Assembly: GCA_022823775.1 (NCBI GenBank)
Contig: JAJEHI010000026.1
Location: forward strand, 1 to 47,551
Direction of reading: 5' to 3'
DNA: 47,551 nucleotides
Source of the DNA: Defluviicoccus sp.
Lineage (GTDB): Bacteria > Pseudomonadota > Alphaproteobacteria > MPNO01
The notes beneath the pieces were generated by a model, which was given only the letters and a program-made list of their open reading frames with translations, was not told the origin of the DNA and ran no database searches. Positions 22,248-29,955 of the stretch are shown here, piece after piece. The translations under genes and the position numbers were made by a program. Positions within the stretch are counted from its first letter, which is position 1, and each line of letters starts with the position of its first letter.

Positions 22248-22277
22248 GAAGGGCGGCGCGAGCCGCCCTTCCTTTTT
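22248..22277 (+). terminator. Rho-independent terminator of porin 2
   Basis: Arms GAAGGGCGGC and GCCGCCCTTC with a GCGA loop, followed by CCTTTTT. Same 24-base hairpin as porin 1. Confidence 0.9.
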
Positions 22278-22323
22278 GACCCTTGCCCGGCCGCCGCCCC
22301 GATTTCCCCGCCCTCACCCCCGT

Positions 22324-22437
22324 CGTCATGGCCGGACTCGTTCCGGCCATCCACGTCTCGTTGCCTCGCGGCGCGCGCCGGGAGGGAACGAAGCGGCGGC
22401 CCCACGTGGATGCCCGGAACGAGTCCGGCCATGACGG
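22324..22437. repeat. Family B palindromic repeat, copy 4
   Basis: CGTCATGGCCGGACTCGTTC...GAGTCCGGCCATGACG arms with the GGGAGGGAACGAAGCGGCGG core. It lies between the porin 2 terminator and the PhzF-like gene. Confidence 0.88.
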
Positions 22438-22517
22438 CGCTGGGACATCCGGGCCCGATGAATGGGAACGCTGCCGACCGCTTGACCCGCCGTGCCGTGC
22501 CGCCGACAAAGGCGGCG

Positions 22518-23366
22518 ATGCCTGAAACGACCGACGGGACCGCCGGGATGGATTGCACGATCGTCGACGTGTTCGCCGAGCGGCCGCTCGCCGGCAACCA
22601 GCTCGCGGTGATCCGCGGCTGCGCGCATCTCGGTGCCGAGGAGATGCAGGCCGTCGCGCGGGAGATGAATTTCTCCGAAACGAGCTTCGTCACCGCCGAG
22701 CGCGCGGGCGAGGCCGATGTCCGCATCTTCACCGTGGACCGCGAGCTCCCTTTCGCCGGGCATCCGACGATCGGCACCGCCTGGGTGCTGGGAGGCGACG
22801 GCGAGTCCTACACGCTGGACCTCGCCGCCGGCTGCGTTCGCGTGGCCTTCGAGCCCGGCGGCATCGCCTGGATGGAGCCGCCGCCGGTGGCGCTCGGGGA
22901 CGAGGCGGAGCCGGGGCGGGCGGCCACGCTGGCCGGGCTCCGGTCGGCCGACATCGATCCGCGCTACCCCTGCCGGTTCGCCACCGTCGGGCCGTGGTTC
23001 CTGCTGGTCGGGGTCCGGACCCTCGATGCGCTCAAGCGGGTGAAGATCGACCCGGCGGTCTATCGGGAAATCGCCGCGGGCGGGTGGCTCTCGCTCTTCG
23101 TCTTCACGGAGGAGGCCTACAGCGGGGACGCGGATTTCGCCGCCCGCATGCTGACCTTCCACGGGACGCCGCATGAGGACCCGGCGACGGGGAGCGCCAA
23201 TACCGCGCTGGCGGCCCATCTGCGCGACCTCGGCAGGCGCGGTCCGGCGATCGTCGAGCAGGGCTTCGAGATCGGCCGCCCGTCGCGGATCTATCTCGAC
23301 ATCGCCGATCCGATCCGCGTCGGCGGCAAGGTGCGGCCCGTGCTCAGAGGAACGCTGGAATACTGA
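22518..23366 (+). CDS. PhzF-family isomerase/epimerase
   Basis: A 282-residue PhzF-like protein. The catalytic Glu54 is in NFSETSF. Other family motifs are ADVRIFTVDRELPFAGHPTI and HEDPATGSANTALAAHL near the C-terminus. In phenazine makers PhzF isomerises 2,3-dihydro-3-hydroxyanthranilate; relatives outside such clusters are of unknown function. No phenazine genes are nearby, so the substrate here is unknown. The ATG at 22518 gives the sequence MPETTDGTAGMDCTIVDVFA; a second Met at residue 11 (GMDCTIVDV) is nearer the usual start. Confidence 0.88.
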   Translation: MPETTDGTAGMDCTIVDVFAERPLAGNQLAVIRGCAHLGAEEMQAVAREMNFSETSFVTAERAGEADVRIFTVDRELPFAGHPTIGTAWVLGGDGESYTLDLAAGCVRVAFEPGGIAWMEPPPVALGDEAEPGRAATLAGLRSADIDPRYPCRFATVGPWFLLVGVRTLDALKRVKIDPAVYREIAAGGWLSLFVFTEEAYSGDADFAARMLTFHGTPHEDPATGSANTALAAHLRDLGRRGPAIVEQGFEIGRPSRIYLDIADPIRVGGKVRPVLRGTLEY

Positions 23367-23374
23367 GCCGGCGG

Positions 23375-23478
23375 CTCCCCCTCTCCCTAACCCTCTCCCC
23401 GCGGGGGAGAGGGGACTCGCCTGGCGACTCTCCCTACCTTCCCCCCTCCCGCTTGGGGGAGGGGCCGGGGGAGGGCGG
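23375..23478. repeat. Family A double-hairpin repeat, copy 4
   Basis: CCCTCTCCCCGCGGGGGAGA hairpin, then CCCCTCCCGCTTGGGGGAGG and the GGCCGGGGGAGGGCGG tail. It fills the gap between convergent genes, ending directly at the alkylsulfatase stop. Confidence 0.85.
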
Positions 23479-25170
23479 TCAGCGGGCCGCGATGGCGATC
23501 TCGTCGGCGCGGTTGAAGGGCTCGAACTTGGTCAGGAACTCCGCCACGGCGGCGGCGTCTCCGTCGACCGAAACCCGCCCGTCGCCGATCGCCTCCTCGA
23601 AGCCCGCGCGGCCGAACACCCAGTCGAGCAGGAAGCCCCGGTCGAACCGCGCCGTGGCGTCGAGGTCCGGCGGCGGGACGGCGTGGAACTGGCAGACGCC
23701 GCGCCGGATCTCGAGCGCGCAACTCTCGCCGGAGTCCGCGGTCTCGAAGGCGACGCGGAGACGGGTGTCGCGGCATTCCTCGGCCATCAGGCGCACCGTC
23801 ATCACGTTCATGATCTGGGCGAGGGGGAAGCCGCGCACTTGTTCCGGCGATCCGAGCACCATCCCGCCGCCGGCCATGTCGAGCTTTCCCTCGAGCTCGA
23901 GCGCGGCGGTGAGCCCCCAGTTGCGCCAGGTTGCGTTCTTCCGCCCGTAGGCCCAGCGCCGCAGCGCCTCGGCCTTGAGGTTGCGGGCCTCCCCGTCGGT
24001 CCGGTCGGCGCGCACGAGCAGCGTGGCGAGCTCGGCCGCCCACTGCACGTCGCCGCCGTCGAGCGCTTCCCGCGCGCGCTTCATGACCGTGCCGCGCCCG
24101 CCCATGAGATCCGCGAAACGGGACGCGCGCTCGGCCCTCGGGGTCGGATCGAGCGCCACCGGGTCGCCCTCGTACCATCCCAGATAGCCGGCATAGATCG
24201 CCGGGATCGCGTGCTTGTAGGAGCCGTAATACTCCCCGAGCCAGGGATGGTCGCGCAGATGCTCCGGCATCGCGACGATGTCGGCGATCTCCTCGGGCGT
24301 GTAACCCTTGTTCATGTGCCGGAGCGTCTGGTCGTGGACGTACTGGACGGCGTCGCGGTAATCGGTCAGCAGCGCCTCGATCCGGTCCGCGCCCTCGACC
24401 GGGCGGCCGTGATGCGGCACCAGGGTCTCCGCGCCGAATTCCTTCAGCCGGTCGAGGCCGCGCGCCCACGCCATCGGGTCGCGAAAGCGCGTGCCGCGCA
24501 GCGCGTAGACGTTGGGAAAGGATTCGTAGACCGCGTCCGCCGAGAGCAGCACCTTGAGATCGGGCAGCCACACCGCGCACTGGTCCTCGGTCTCGGACGG
24601 GATGAGGTGGACCTCGTAGCGCACCCCGCCGGTCTCGCCGCTGTAGGACTCCTCGAACGAGATCGTGGGCGGGATGAAGGAGCGCCTGCCCGGGCGCTGC
24701 GGCGGTCCGAGCCCGGCGCCGACCGTGCCGTCCTCGCCGATCGGGAGCCGCATGCCGAACTGGTACATCGCGCGCCGGCCGAGGATCGGAGCGATCAGCC
24801 CCACGTCGCGCGCCACGTGATGGACCAGGTCCCGCTGGCCGACGATGTCCACCCTGCCGGCGGCGACCTCTTCGGGGTCGACGAACGCGGCGGCGCCGCT
24901 CACGTGGTCGGCGTGGAAATGGGTGTAGACGACCGTCCGGATCGGCTTGTCGGTAATCTCGCGGAACTCGGCCGCCACCGTCTCCGCGTTGTCCATCCCG
25001 GTCATGGTGTCGACCAGGATGCAGGCATCCTCGCCTTCGATCAGGGTGCAGTTGACGACGGAATAGGCGTAGGCGCAGTGGATCGCGCCCTCGAGGGTGT
25101 ATATCCGGGGCTGCATCGAGGCCTGGTGGCGCGCGAGGTCCGGGTGGACCGAGGGGGCGACTTGGTTCAT
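23479..25170 (-). CDS. Alkyl sulfatase-like metallo-beta-lactamase hydrolase (SdsA1/BDS1 family)
   Basis: A 563-residue three-domain enzyme. The N-terminal metallo-beta-lactamase fold has the zinc motif VYTHFHADHVSGAAAF (about 81-96), then further ligands in IPSETEDQCAVWLPDLKVLL and TLVPHHGRPV. A dimerisation domain follows, with LGEYYGSYKHAIPAIYAGYL. The C-terminal SCP2-like domain is at about 445-563. Relatives hydrolyse alkyl sulfates such as SDS to alcohol and sulfate. There is no signal peptide, so it is probably cytoplasmic, unlike secreted SdsA1. The ATG at 25170 follows GGAGTCCC. It is a single-gene unit. Confidence 0.9.
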   Translation of the reverse strand: MNQVAPSVHPDLARHQASMQPRIYTLEGAIHCAYAYSVVNCTLIEGEDACILVDTMTGMDNAETVAAEFREITDKPIRTVVYTHFHADHVSGAAAFVDPEEVAAGRVDIVGQRDLVHHVARDVGLIAPILGRRAMYQFGMRLPIGEDGTVGAGLGPPQRPGRRSFIPPTISFEESYSGETGGVRYEVHLIPSETEDQCAVWLPDLKVLLSADAVYESFPNVYALRGTRFRDPMAWARGLDRLKEFGAETLVPHHGRPVEGADRIEALLTDYRDAVQYVHDQTLRHMNKGYTPEEIADIVAMPEHLRDHPWLGEYYGSYKHAIPAIYAGYLGWYEGDPVALDPTPRAERASRFADLMGGRGTVMKRAREALDGGDVQWAAELATLLVRADRTDGEARNLKAEALRRWAYGRKNATWRNWGLTAALELEGKLDMAGGGMVLGSPEQVRGFPLAQIMNVMTVRLMAEECRDTRLRVAFETADSGESCALEIRRGVCQFHAVPPPDLDATARFDRGFLLDWVFGRAGFEEAIGDGRVSVDGDAAAVAEFLTKFEPFNRADEIAIAAR

Positions 25171-25273
25171 GGGACTCCGTTCCGGCCGGCCGGACGAGCG
25201 GCGCGCCGCGTTTCCTGAGGGTTGTCTCGCGGTTCTATTCCGGCGCGCTACGTACGCGCAAGTCGCGCCGGCG

Positions 25274-25372
25274 CGTCCTTCGATACGCGGCTTCGCCGCT
25301 ACTCAGGATGAGGGAGGCTGCAATCCTGTTTCCTCATCCCGAGTAGGCGCGTCAGCGCCGTATCGAGGGACG
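25274..25372. repeat. Family C palindromic repeat, single copy
   Basis: CGTCCTTCGATACGCGGC and CTACTCAGGATGAGG face CCTCATCCCGAGTAGG and CCGTATCGAGGGACG, giving a long imperfect hairpin about 99 bp across. It is unrelated in sequence to families A and B, and occurs once here. Confidence 0.75.
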
Positions 25373-25393
25373 CCACGCGTTCGCGCCGCCCGG

Positions 25394-25531
25394 TCACTTT
25401 CGTCGCGACAATTCGGCGCGAAGTTCTCGCACTTGCTCGCGCAAATCCAGGACATCCTGCCGCAAGAACCAGATGAACAGGCCGACGATCAGCGCGCCGA
25501 GTGCGACGAAACCGACGAGGTTCTCGTCCAT
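25394..25531 (-). CDS. Small membrane protein with cytoplasmic coiled coil
   Basis: A 45-residue protein: MDENLVGFVALGALIVGLFI, a transmembrane helix ending WFLRQ, followed by a heptad-like charged helix DVLDLREQVRELRAELSRRK. It has the same plan as the 60-residue protein at 43000-43182. Function unknown; such proteins may tether or regulate a larger membrane protein. It lies between the alkylsulfatase and mepA. Confidence 0.6.
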   Translation of the reverse strand: MDENLVGFVALGALIVGLFIWFLRQDVLDLREQVRELRAELSRRK

Positions 25532-25602
25532 GCGGCTATCCTATCGGCGCTGCCAGACAGCGTCCACGATTTCCTGCCATTCCAGGTTGAATACACCTTC
25601 GA

Positions 25603-26502
25603 CTACCTCGCCTTCAGCACGGACCGGCAGACGGGCGGCAGGTCGGCGAGGGTGAGCTCCGGTCTCCGGTCGCGCGGGTCCGGCGGAGGCGGGTAGAGCG
25701 CTTCCCTGGTGAACCACCAGGCGAGAGTCCGGTCGCAGCCGTCGCCTTCCGGCAGCGGAGCCTGTTCGACGCACGCCTTGCTCGGCGGGCAGCGCAGCCG
25801 GACGTGGAAATGGGTCGTGTGGCCCCACCACGGCCGGACCTTTCGCAGCCAGGCCGCGTCGTCCCCGGTCCGGGTCTTGCAGAGGCGTCGCTTGATCGCC
25901 GCGTTGACGAATATCCGCGCGACCGATTCGTCCCTCGCCGCGGCCTCGAGGACCCGGGAATGGGAGTCGGTCCAGCTTCCGTTCACCCGGAGGCGGTTCC
26001 GGGCGACCACCGAGGTCGAGGAAATCTTCTCCCGTTCCGCCCGGCTCAGCGTCAGCCTGTCCGGCGGGCGCAGCCAGATATCGACGTCCAGCCCGATCTG
26101 GTGCGAGCTGTGCCCCGACGTCATCGGTCCGCCGCGCGGCTGGCTGATGTCGCCCACGTAGAGCCCCGCCCAGCCCGCGTTCCGGGCGGCGCGGGACAGG
26201 CGCTTGATGAAGAGGATCGTGCTGGGATGGCCCCAGTTGCGATTTCGCGAGAGCCGCATCGCCTGCCAGCCCGGTCCCGATTCCGGCAGTCGGACTGCGC
26301 CGGACAGGCAGCCCGCCGCATACCGGCCGAACGCGCCGGCGCTGCCCGTCGCGGGCGTTCCCGCCTTGCCGAACGCGTACTTGGCCGGCTGCGCGCCGGC
26401 CGCGCCGGCCGCCAGCGCAAGACTTGCGGCCAGGGTAGCGGCGAGGGCCAGATTGCCGACAAGCGGGCGGATTGCGAAAGCGCTGTCGGCGGAAATGGAC
26501 AC
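25603..26502 (-). CDS. mepA: Penicillin-insensitive murein endopeptidase
   Basis: A 299-residue periplasmic LAS-type peptidase that cuts D-alanyl-meso-diaminopimelate cross-links in peptidoglycan. A long N-terminal signal region (LALAATLAASLALAAGAAGA) precedes the mature protein. Zinc ligands are visible in SSHQIGLDVDIWLRPP (His and Asp) and PWWGHTTHFHVRLRCP (His-x-His). The N-terminal mature region YAAGCLSGAVRLPESGPGWQ and the NWGHPSTILFIKRL segment are typical. Cys residues flank the catalytic region, as in E. coli MepA. The start could be internal, but the first Met gives a complete signal peptide. Confidence 0.92.
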   Translation of the reverse strand: MSISADSAFAIRPLVGNLALAATLAASLALAAGAAGAQPAKYAFGKAGTPATGSAGAFGRYAAGCLSGAVRLPESGPGWQAMRLSRNRNWGHPSTILFIKRLSRAARNAGWAGLYVGDISQPRGGPMTSGHSSHQIGLDVDIWLRPPDRLTLSRAEREKISSTSVVARNRLRVNGSWTDSHSRVLEAAARDESVARIFVNAAIKRRLCKTRTGDDAAWLRKVRPWWGHTTHFHVRLRCPPSKACVEQAPLPEGDGCDRTLAWWFTREALYPPPPDPRDRRPELTLADLPPVCRSVLKAR

Positions 26503-26567
26503 GGTCTTCGATCTGCCGGCGGATCTCGGGTCGGGCGGGTGCCGCGACGAGGGGGAGGGTGGGGAGG

Positions 26568-26693
26568 TCAGCCGCCGCGGACCGCCGGGCCGGATGTCAT
26601 GGCCTGGGTCGAATAACCGATGAAGTCGAGAAGAATGTCCGCGCCCACGGCGATCGCCGCCATGGCGAGGAAAGCGATCAGCATGGTTTTCAT
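26568..26693 (-). CDS. 41-residue membrane peptide coupled to the WD40-cytochrome c gene
   Basis: The product is MKTMLIAFLAMAAIAVGADI and about 20 further residues (LLDFIGYSTQ, then AMTSGPAVRGG). It has one hydrophobic helix with Tyr and Ser at its end and a short polar tail. Its ATG overlaps the stop of the upstream WD40-cytochrome c gene by four bases (ATGA), good evidence that it is translated. No family is recognised. It may be a small subunit that anchors or assembles the cytochrome c protein at the membrane next to formate dehydrogenase. Confidence 0.65.
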   Translation of the reverse strand: MKTMLIAFLAMAAIAVGADILLDFIGYSTQAMTSGPAVRGG

Positions 26694-27997
26694 TGGGTCT
26701 TCTCCCGATCCGAGGTCGCCCGCTTGAGGAACGCGATCAGGTCGTCCCGGTCGGCGGGCTTGACGATCCGCTGCATCGGCATTTTGGAGCCCGGAATGTA
26801 GTGGTCCGGACCCTCGTCGAACAGCGCGTCGATCGTGGCTTCGTTCCAGACGATATCCGAGTTCAGCAGCGTCCGCGAATATTTGTAGCCGTCGAGCGCG
26901 CCCGCCCGCCGTCCGAAGACGCCGAACAGCGTCGGGCCGGCGCGGCGCCGCCCGTCGGGTCCGAGCGCGTGGCAGATCGAGCATTTGCGCTGGAACTGGC
27001 GCTCGCCGTTGCTCATCGTCGCCGGCTTCCTGAGGAAGGTGCGTTCCTCCCGGGTCATCCGGTCGTGCTCGCCGAGCGACTCGACCGGCCAGCTGTACAT
27101 CGCGTCGTCGAGCCCGCCGGCATGGATGTTCTTGCCGTCCGGAGAAAAGCGGAGCGCCCAGACCGGCCCCCGCAGCGTCGCCCGGAAATTGCGCAGCACC
27201 GACCAGGTCCGCACGTCGATCACCTTGATGAAGCCGTCGCCGTCCCCCACCGCGAGCGTGGCGAAGCCCGGATCCGCCGCCATCGCGAGGATCGGGCTGC
27301 GGCCGGAGGTGAAATCGGCGATCCTGTCCCCGGTCTCCGCGTTAACCACCCGGATCGTCCCGTCGAGCGAGCCGTAGGCCAGCCAGCCTGCCGGGTCGTT
27401 CAGCACCAGCGTGTTGACGCCGAACCCGTGCCTCAGGAAGAACCGCTTGCGCGTGCCCCTGGCCGGGTCCCAGGTGCGGATCGTGCCGTCCGCGGAGGCC
27501 GAATAGAGCGTCCCGCCGTCCGTCGTGTAGGCGATGTCGCTGACGTTGGACCGGTGACCCTTGAGGAAGCGCGGCTCGCCGCCGTCGAGCGGCCAGAGCC
27601 CGATCGACCCGTCCCAGCTCGCCGCCGCCACCGTGCGCCGGTCGGGCGAAAGCTCGAGCGCGTTGACCTTGTTCTTGTGGCCGCCGAGGCGCCGGGCCTT
27701 TCCGGTCGAGAGATTCCACAGATAGAGCTGGAAATCGTCCCCGGCGGAGACCGCCCGGTTCCGGTCGACGAACCTGACCGCGTTGACCGCCGCGCGGTGC
27801 GCCTCCAGCCACACGGGCGTCTTGCCGCGCCACAGCCCCACCGAGAAATCGAAGCTCGCCGTCAGGATACGGCTGCCGTCCGGCGAGACGTCGATCCCCT
27901 TGATCGGGCCGCCATGGCCCTTGAGCGTAAAGAATTCTCCCGCGGCGGCGACCGAAGGAACCAGGACCAGCGCCGCGAGTAGCGCCCGGAACGCCAT
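26690..27997 (-). CDS. Seven-bladed WD40 propeller fused to cytochrome c
   Basis: A 435-residue exported protein. A signal peptide (MAFRALLAALVLVPSVAAAG) leads into seven WD40-like repeats (about 24-310), for example LKGHGGPIKGIDVSPDGSRI and LKGHRSNVSDIAYTTDGGTL. This is enough for one closed beta-propeller. A c-type cytochrome domain follows (about 328-430), with heme motif CSICH at 339-343, then GPTLFGVFGRRAGALDGYKY and a likely Met ligand in IPGSKMPMQ. It is therefore a periplasmic mono-heme electron carrier with a protein-docking propeller. It starts immediately after the formate dehydrogenase gamma gene (one base gap) and probably interacts with that enzyme or with an electron acceptor. 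Confidence 0.9.
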   Translation of the reverse strand: MAFRALLAALVLVPSVAAAGEFFTLKGHGGPIKGIDVSPDGSRILTASFDFSVGLWRGKTPVWLEAHRAAVNAVRFVDRNRAVSAGDDFQLYLWNLSTGKARRLGGHKNKVNALELSPDRRTVAAASWDGSIGLWPLDGGEPRFLKGHRSNVSDIAYTTDGGTLYSASADGTIRTWDPARGTRKRFFLRHGFGVNTLVLNDPAGWLAYGSLDGTIRVVNAETGDRIADFTSGRSPILAMAADPGFATLAVGDGDGFIKVIDVRTWSVLRNFRATLRGPVWALRFSPDGKNIHAGGLDDAMYSWPVESLGEHDRMTREERTFLRKPATMSNGERQFQRKCSICHALGPDGRRRAGPTLFGVFGRRAGALDGYKYSRTLLNSDIVWNEATIDALFDEGPDHYIPGSKMPMQRIVKPADRDDLIAFLKRATSDREKTQ

Positions 27998-27998
27998 C

Positions 27999-29243
27999 TT
28001 ATTCCGCCGGCGTGGCCGGGGACTCCCGCGAAGCGTCGGCCTGCTCTTGGGCCACGACCTCCTCGTACCACAGCGAGTGGTGCTCCTTGGCCCACTGCAT
28101 GTCGACCTCGCCCGACTCCATCGACTCGAACGCGCCCTCCATCCCGATCGAGCCGAGATAGATGTGGGCGATGATGATCGCCATGAAGACGAAGGCGACG
28201 ATGGTGTGCCAGAGCTGCGCGTACTGCATCTCCTCGTGCGGCGTCATCGTCGTCTGCAGCTCGCCCATCCCGACGAGCTGCGGCAGGCCGAGCGCGTTCA
28301 GGATCTCGAAGGTCTTGGCGAACATCGGCATCTCGAACGGGAACAGGAGCGACAGCCCCGACGCGGAGATCGAGATCCCGAGGATTATGACGATCCAGAA
28401 TATGATCTTCTGCCCGGCGTTGAACTTGCGCGCCGGCGGGTGGACGTGCTTGGAGAACAGCCCGCCGCCCTTCGCCAGCCACACCAGGTCCGCCCGGTTC
28501 GGCACGTTGTGCACCACCCAGCAGACGAACACCATGACCAGCGCCGCGATGAACGCCCAGGCGACGTTGTTGTGGATCCACTTGGACGCGAGCGCGATGC
28601 CGGAGAAGAAATCCTTGCCGAAGACCGGGATCAGCGCGACCCGCCCGAACAGCGTGATCAGGCCGGTGAGCCCGAGCAATATGAAGGAGCCGGCCAGCAG
28701 CCAGTGGCTGAACCGCTCGATCGCGGTGAAGCGCAGGATCGTGCGGCCCGTCTTCTCGCCCTCGATGCGGATCGGTCCCCGGATCACCAGGTAGATCGCG
28801 ACCACCGCGATCATCGCCACCAGCAGCCATCCGCCCCATTCGAGCAACGGGCCCTGGCGAAGCTCCAGCCACCACATGCCGGAATCCTGGATGATGACGC
28901 CCGCCGCCGCACCCTTCGCGGAGACCGTGACGTCGGCGCTTCCGTAGCGCAGCGCGCGGAACACCTCGGAGTCCGAGGCGCCGCCGAGCGTGCCGAGCTG
29001 CGCGGCTATAGCGGCCGCGCTCTCGGGGTCGCCGACCGCCTCGCGGCGGAATTCATCGTCGATTTTCTGGCCGCGCTGCCGGGCGAGGATGTCCTCGAGC
29101 GTCTGGGCGCCGCCCGTCGAGGCACGCGGCATTTCCTTCGCGGCGCCGGCGCCCTCCTGGGCCGCCGCCGGCGCCGTGGCGAGCGGCGTCAGTGCGAGCG
29201 CCAGAATCAGCAGCCTGCAAAACGTCTTGATCGTCGGAATCAT
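27999..29243 (-). CDS. Formate dehydrogenase gamma subunit (cytochrome b556)
   Basis: Membrane di-heme b-type subunit that accepts electrons from the iron-sulfur subunit and reduces quinone. The 414 residues from ATG 29243 (after GAGGTCC) start with a signal-like helix (LLILALALTPLATAPAAA) and an N-terminal periplasmic extension of about 90 residues. Then come a membrane helix near WGGWLLVAMIAVVAIYLVIR and the cytochrome b561-like core with His ligands in FTAIERFSHWLLAGSFILLG, NNVAWAFIAALVMVFVCWVV and LWHTIVAFVFMAIIIAHIYL. The C-terminus HHSLWYEEVVAQEQ is typical of FdnI/FdoI-like proteins. It lies in an operon after the alpha and beta genes. Confidence 0.92.
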   Translation of the reverse strand: MIPTIKTFCRLLILALALTPLATAPAAAQEGAGAAKEMPRASTGGAQTLEDILARQRGQKIDDEFRREAVGDPESAAAIAAQLGTLGGASDSEVFRALRYGSADVTVSAKGAAAGVIIQDSGMWWLELRQGPLLEWGGWLLVAMIAVVAIYLVIRGPIRIEGEKTGRTILRFTAIERFSHWLLAGSFILLGLTGLITLFGRVALIPVFGKDFFSGIALASKWIHNNVAWAFIAALVMVFVCWVVHNVPNRADLVWLAKGGGLFSKHVHPPARKFNAGQKIIFWIVIILGISISASGLSLLFPFEMPMFAKTFEILNALGLPQLVGMGELQTTMTPHEEMQYAQLWHTIVAFVFMAIIIAHIYLGSIGMEGAFESMESGEVDMQWAKEHHSLWYEEVVAQEQADASRESPATPAE

Positions 29244-29348
29244 CGGATGGACCTCGAACTCGTCCACAAGGCGCACGGGCGGGCAATTGCCCGCCCGCTC
29301 GAACCGATCGGGGCAGGGGGCGGTCGCCCGCCCCCCGCGCGATTCGGG

Positions 29349-29942
29349 TCAGCTGCCCTTCTGGCCGTAGGCCGTGCCCCAGCCCCAGGCGCCGGTGCCG
29401 AAGCCCCGGGCCACGACGCGTTCGCGGTAGATGCCGGAAACGACATCCCCGTCGCCCGCGAGCAGGGCCTTTGTGGAGCACATCTCGGCGCAGATCGGCA
29501 GTTTGCCTTCCGCGATCCGGTTGCGCCCGTACTTGGCGAACTCGGCCGTCGAGTGGGTTTCCTCCGGGCCGCCGGCGCAGAACGTGCACTTGTCCATCTT
29601 GCCGCGGGACCCGAAATTGCCCGCCTGCGGGAACTGCGGCGCCCCGAAGGGGCAAGCGTAGAAGCAATAGCCGCAGCCGATGCAGAGGTCCTTGGAGTGC
29701 AGCACGACCCCGTCGTCGGTCTGGTAGAAGCAGTCCACCGGACAGACGGCCATGCACGGCGCATCCGAGCAGTGCATGCACGCGACGGAAATCGACCGCT
29801 CACCCGGCTTGCCGTCATTGATCGTGACGACCCTCCGCCGGTTGATCCCCCAGGGAACCTCGTGCTCGTTCTTGCACGCGGTCACACAGGCATTGCACTC
29901 AATGCAGCGCTCGGCGTCGCAGAGAAATTTCGCTCTTGCCAT
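29349..29942 (-). CDS. Formate dehydrogenase beta subunit (4Fe-4S ferredoxin type)
   Basis: A 197-residue iron-sulfur subunit that passes electrons from the catalytic subunit to cytochrome b. It carries the Cys groups expected for four 4Fe-4S clusters: CIECNACVTACKNEH, CMHCSDAPCMAVCPVD, CIGCGYCFYACPFGAPQF, and CTFCAGGPEE with CAEMCSTKAL. It lacks the C-terminal membrane helix found in E. coli FdnH, so it is held by contacts to alpha and gamma only. It starts 13 bp after the alpha stop; GGAGGGAACAG precedes the ATG. Confidence 0.94.
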   Translation of the reverse strand: MARAKFLCDAERCIECNACVTACKNEHEVPWGINRRRVVTINDGKPGERSISVACMHCSDAPCMAVCPVDCFYQTDDGVVLHSKDLCIGCGYCFYACPFGAPQFPQAGNFGSRGKMDKCTFCAGGPEETHSTAEFAKYGRNRIAEGKLPICAEMCSTKALLAGDGDVVSGIYRERVVARGFGTGAWGWGTAYGQKGS

Positions 29943-29955
29943 ACCTGTTCCCTCC

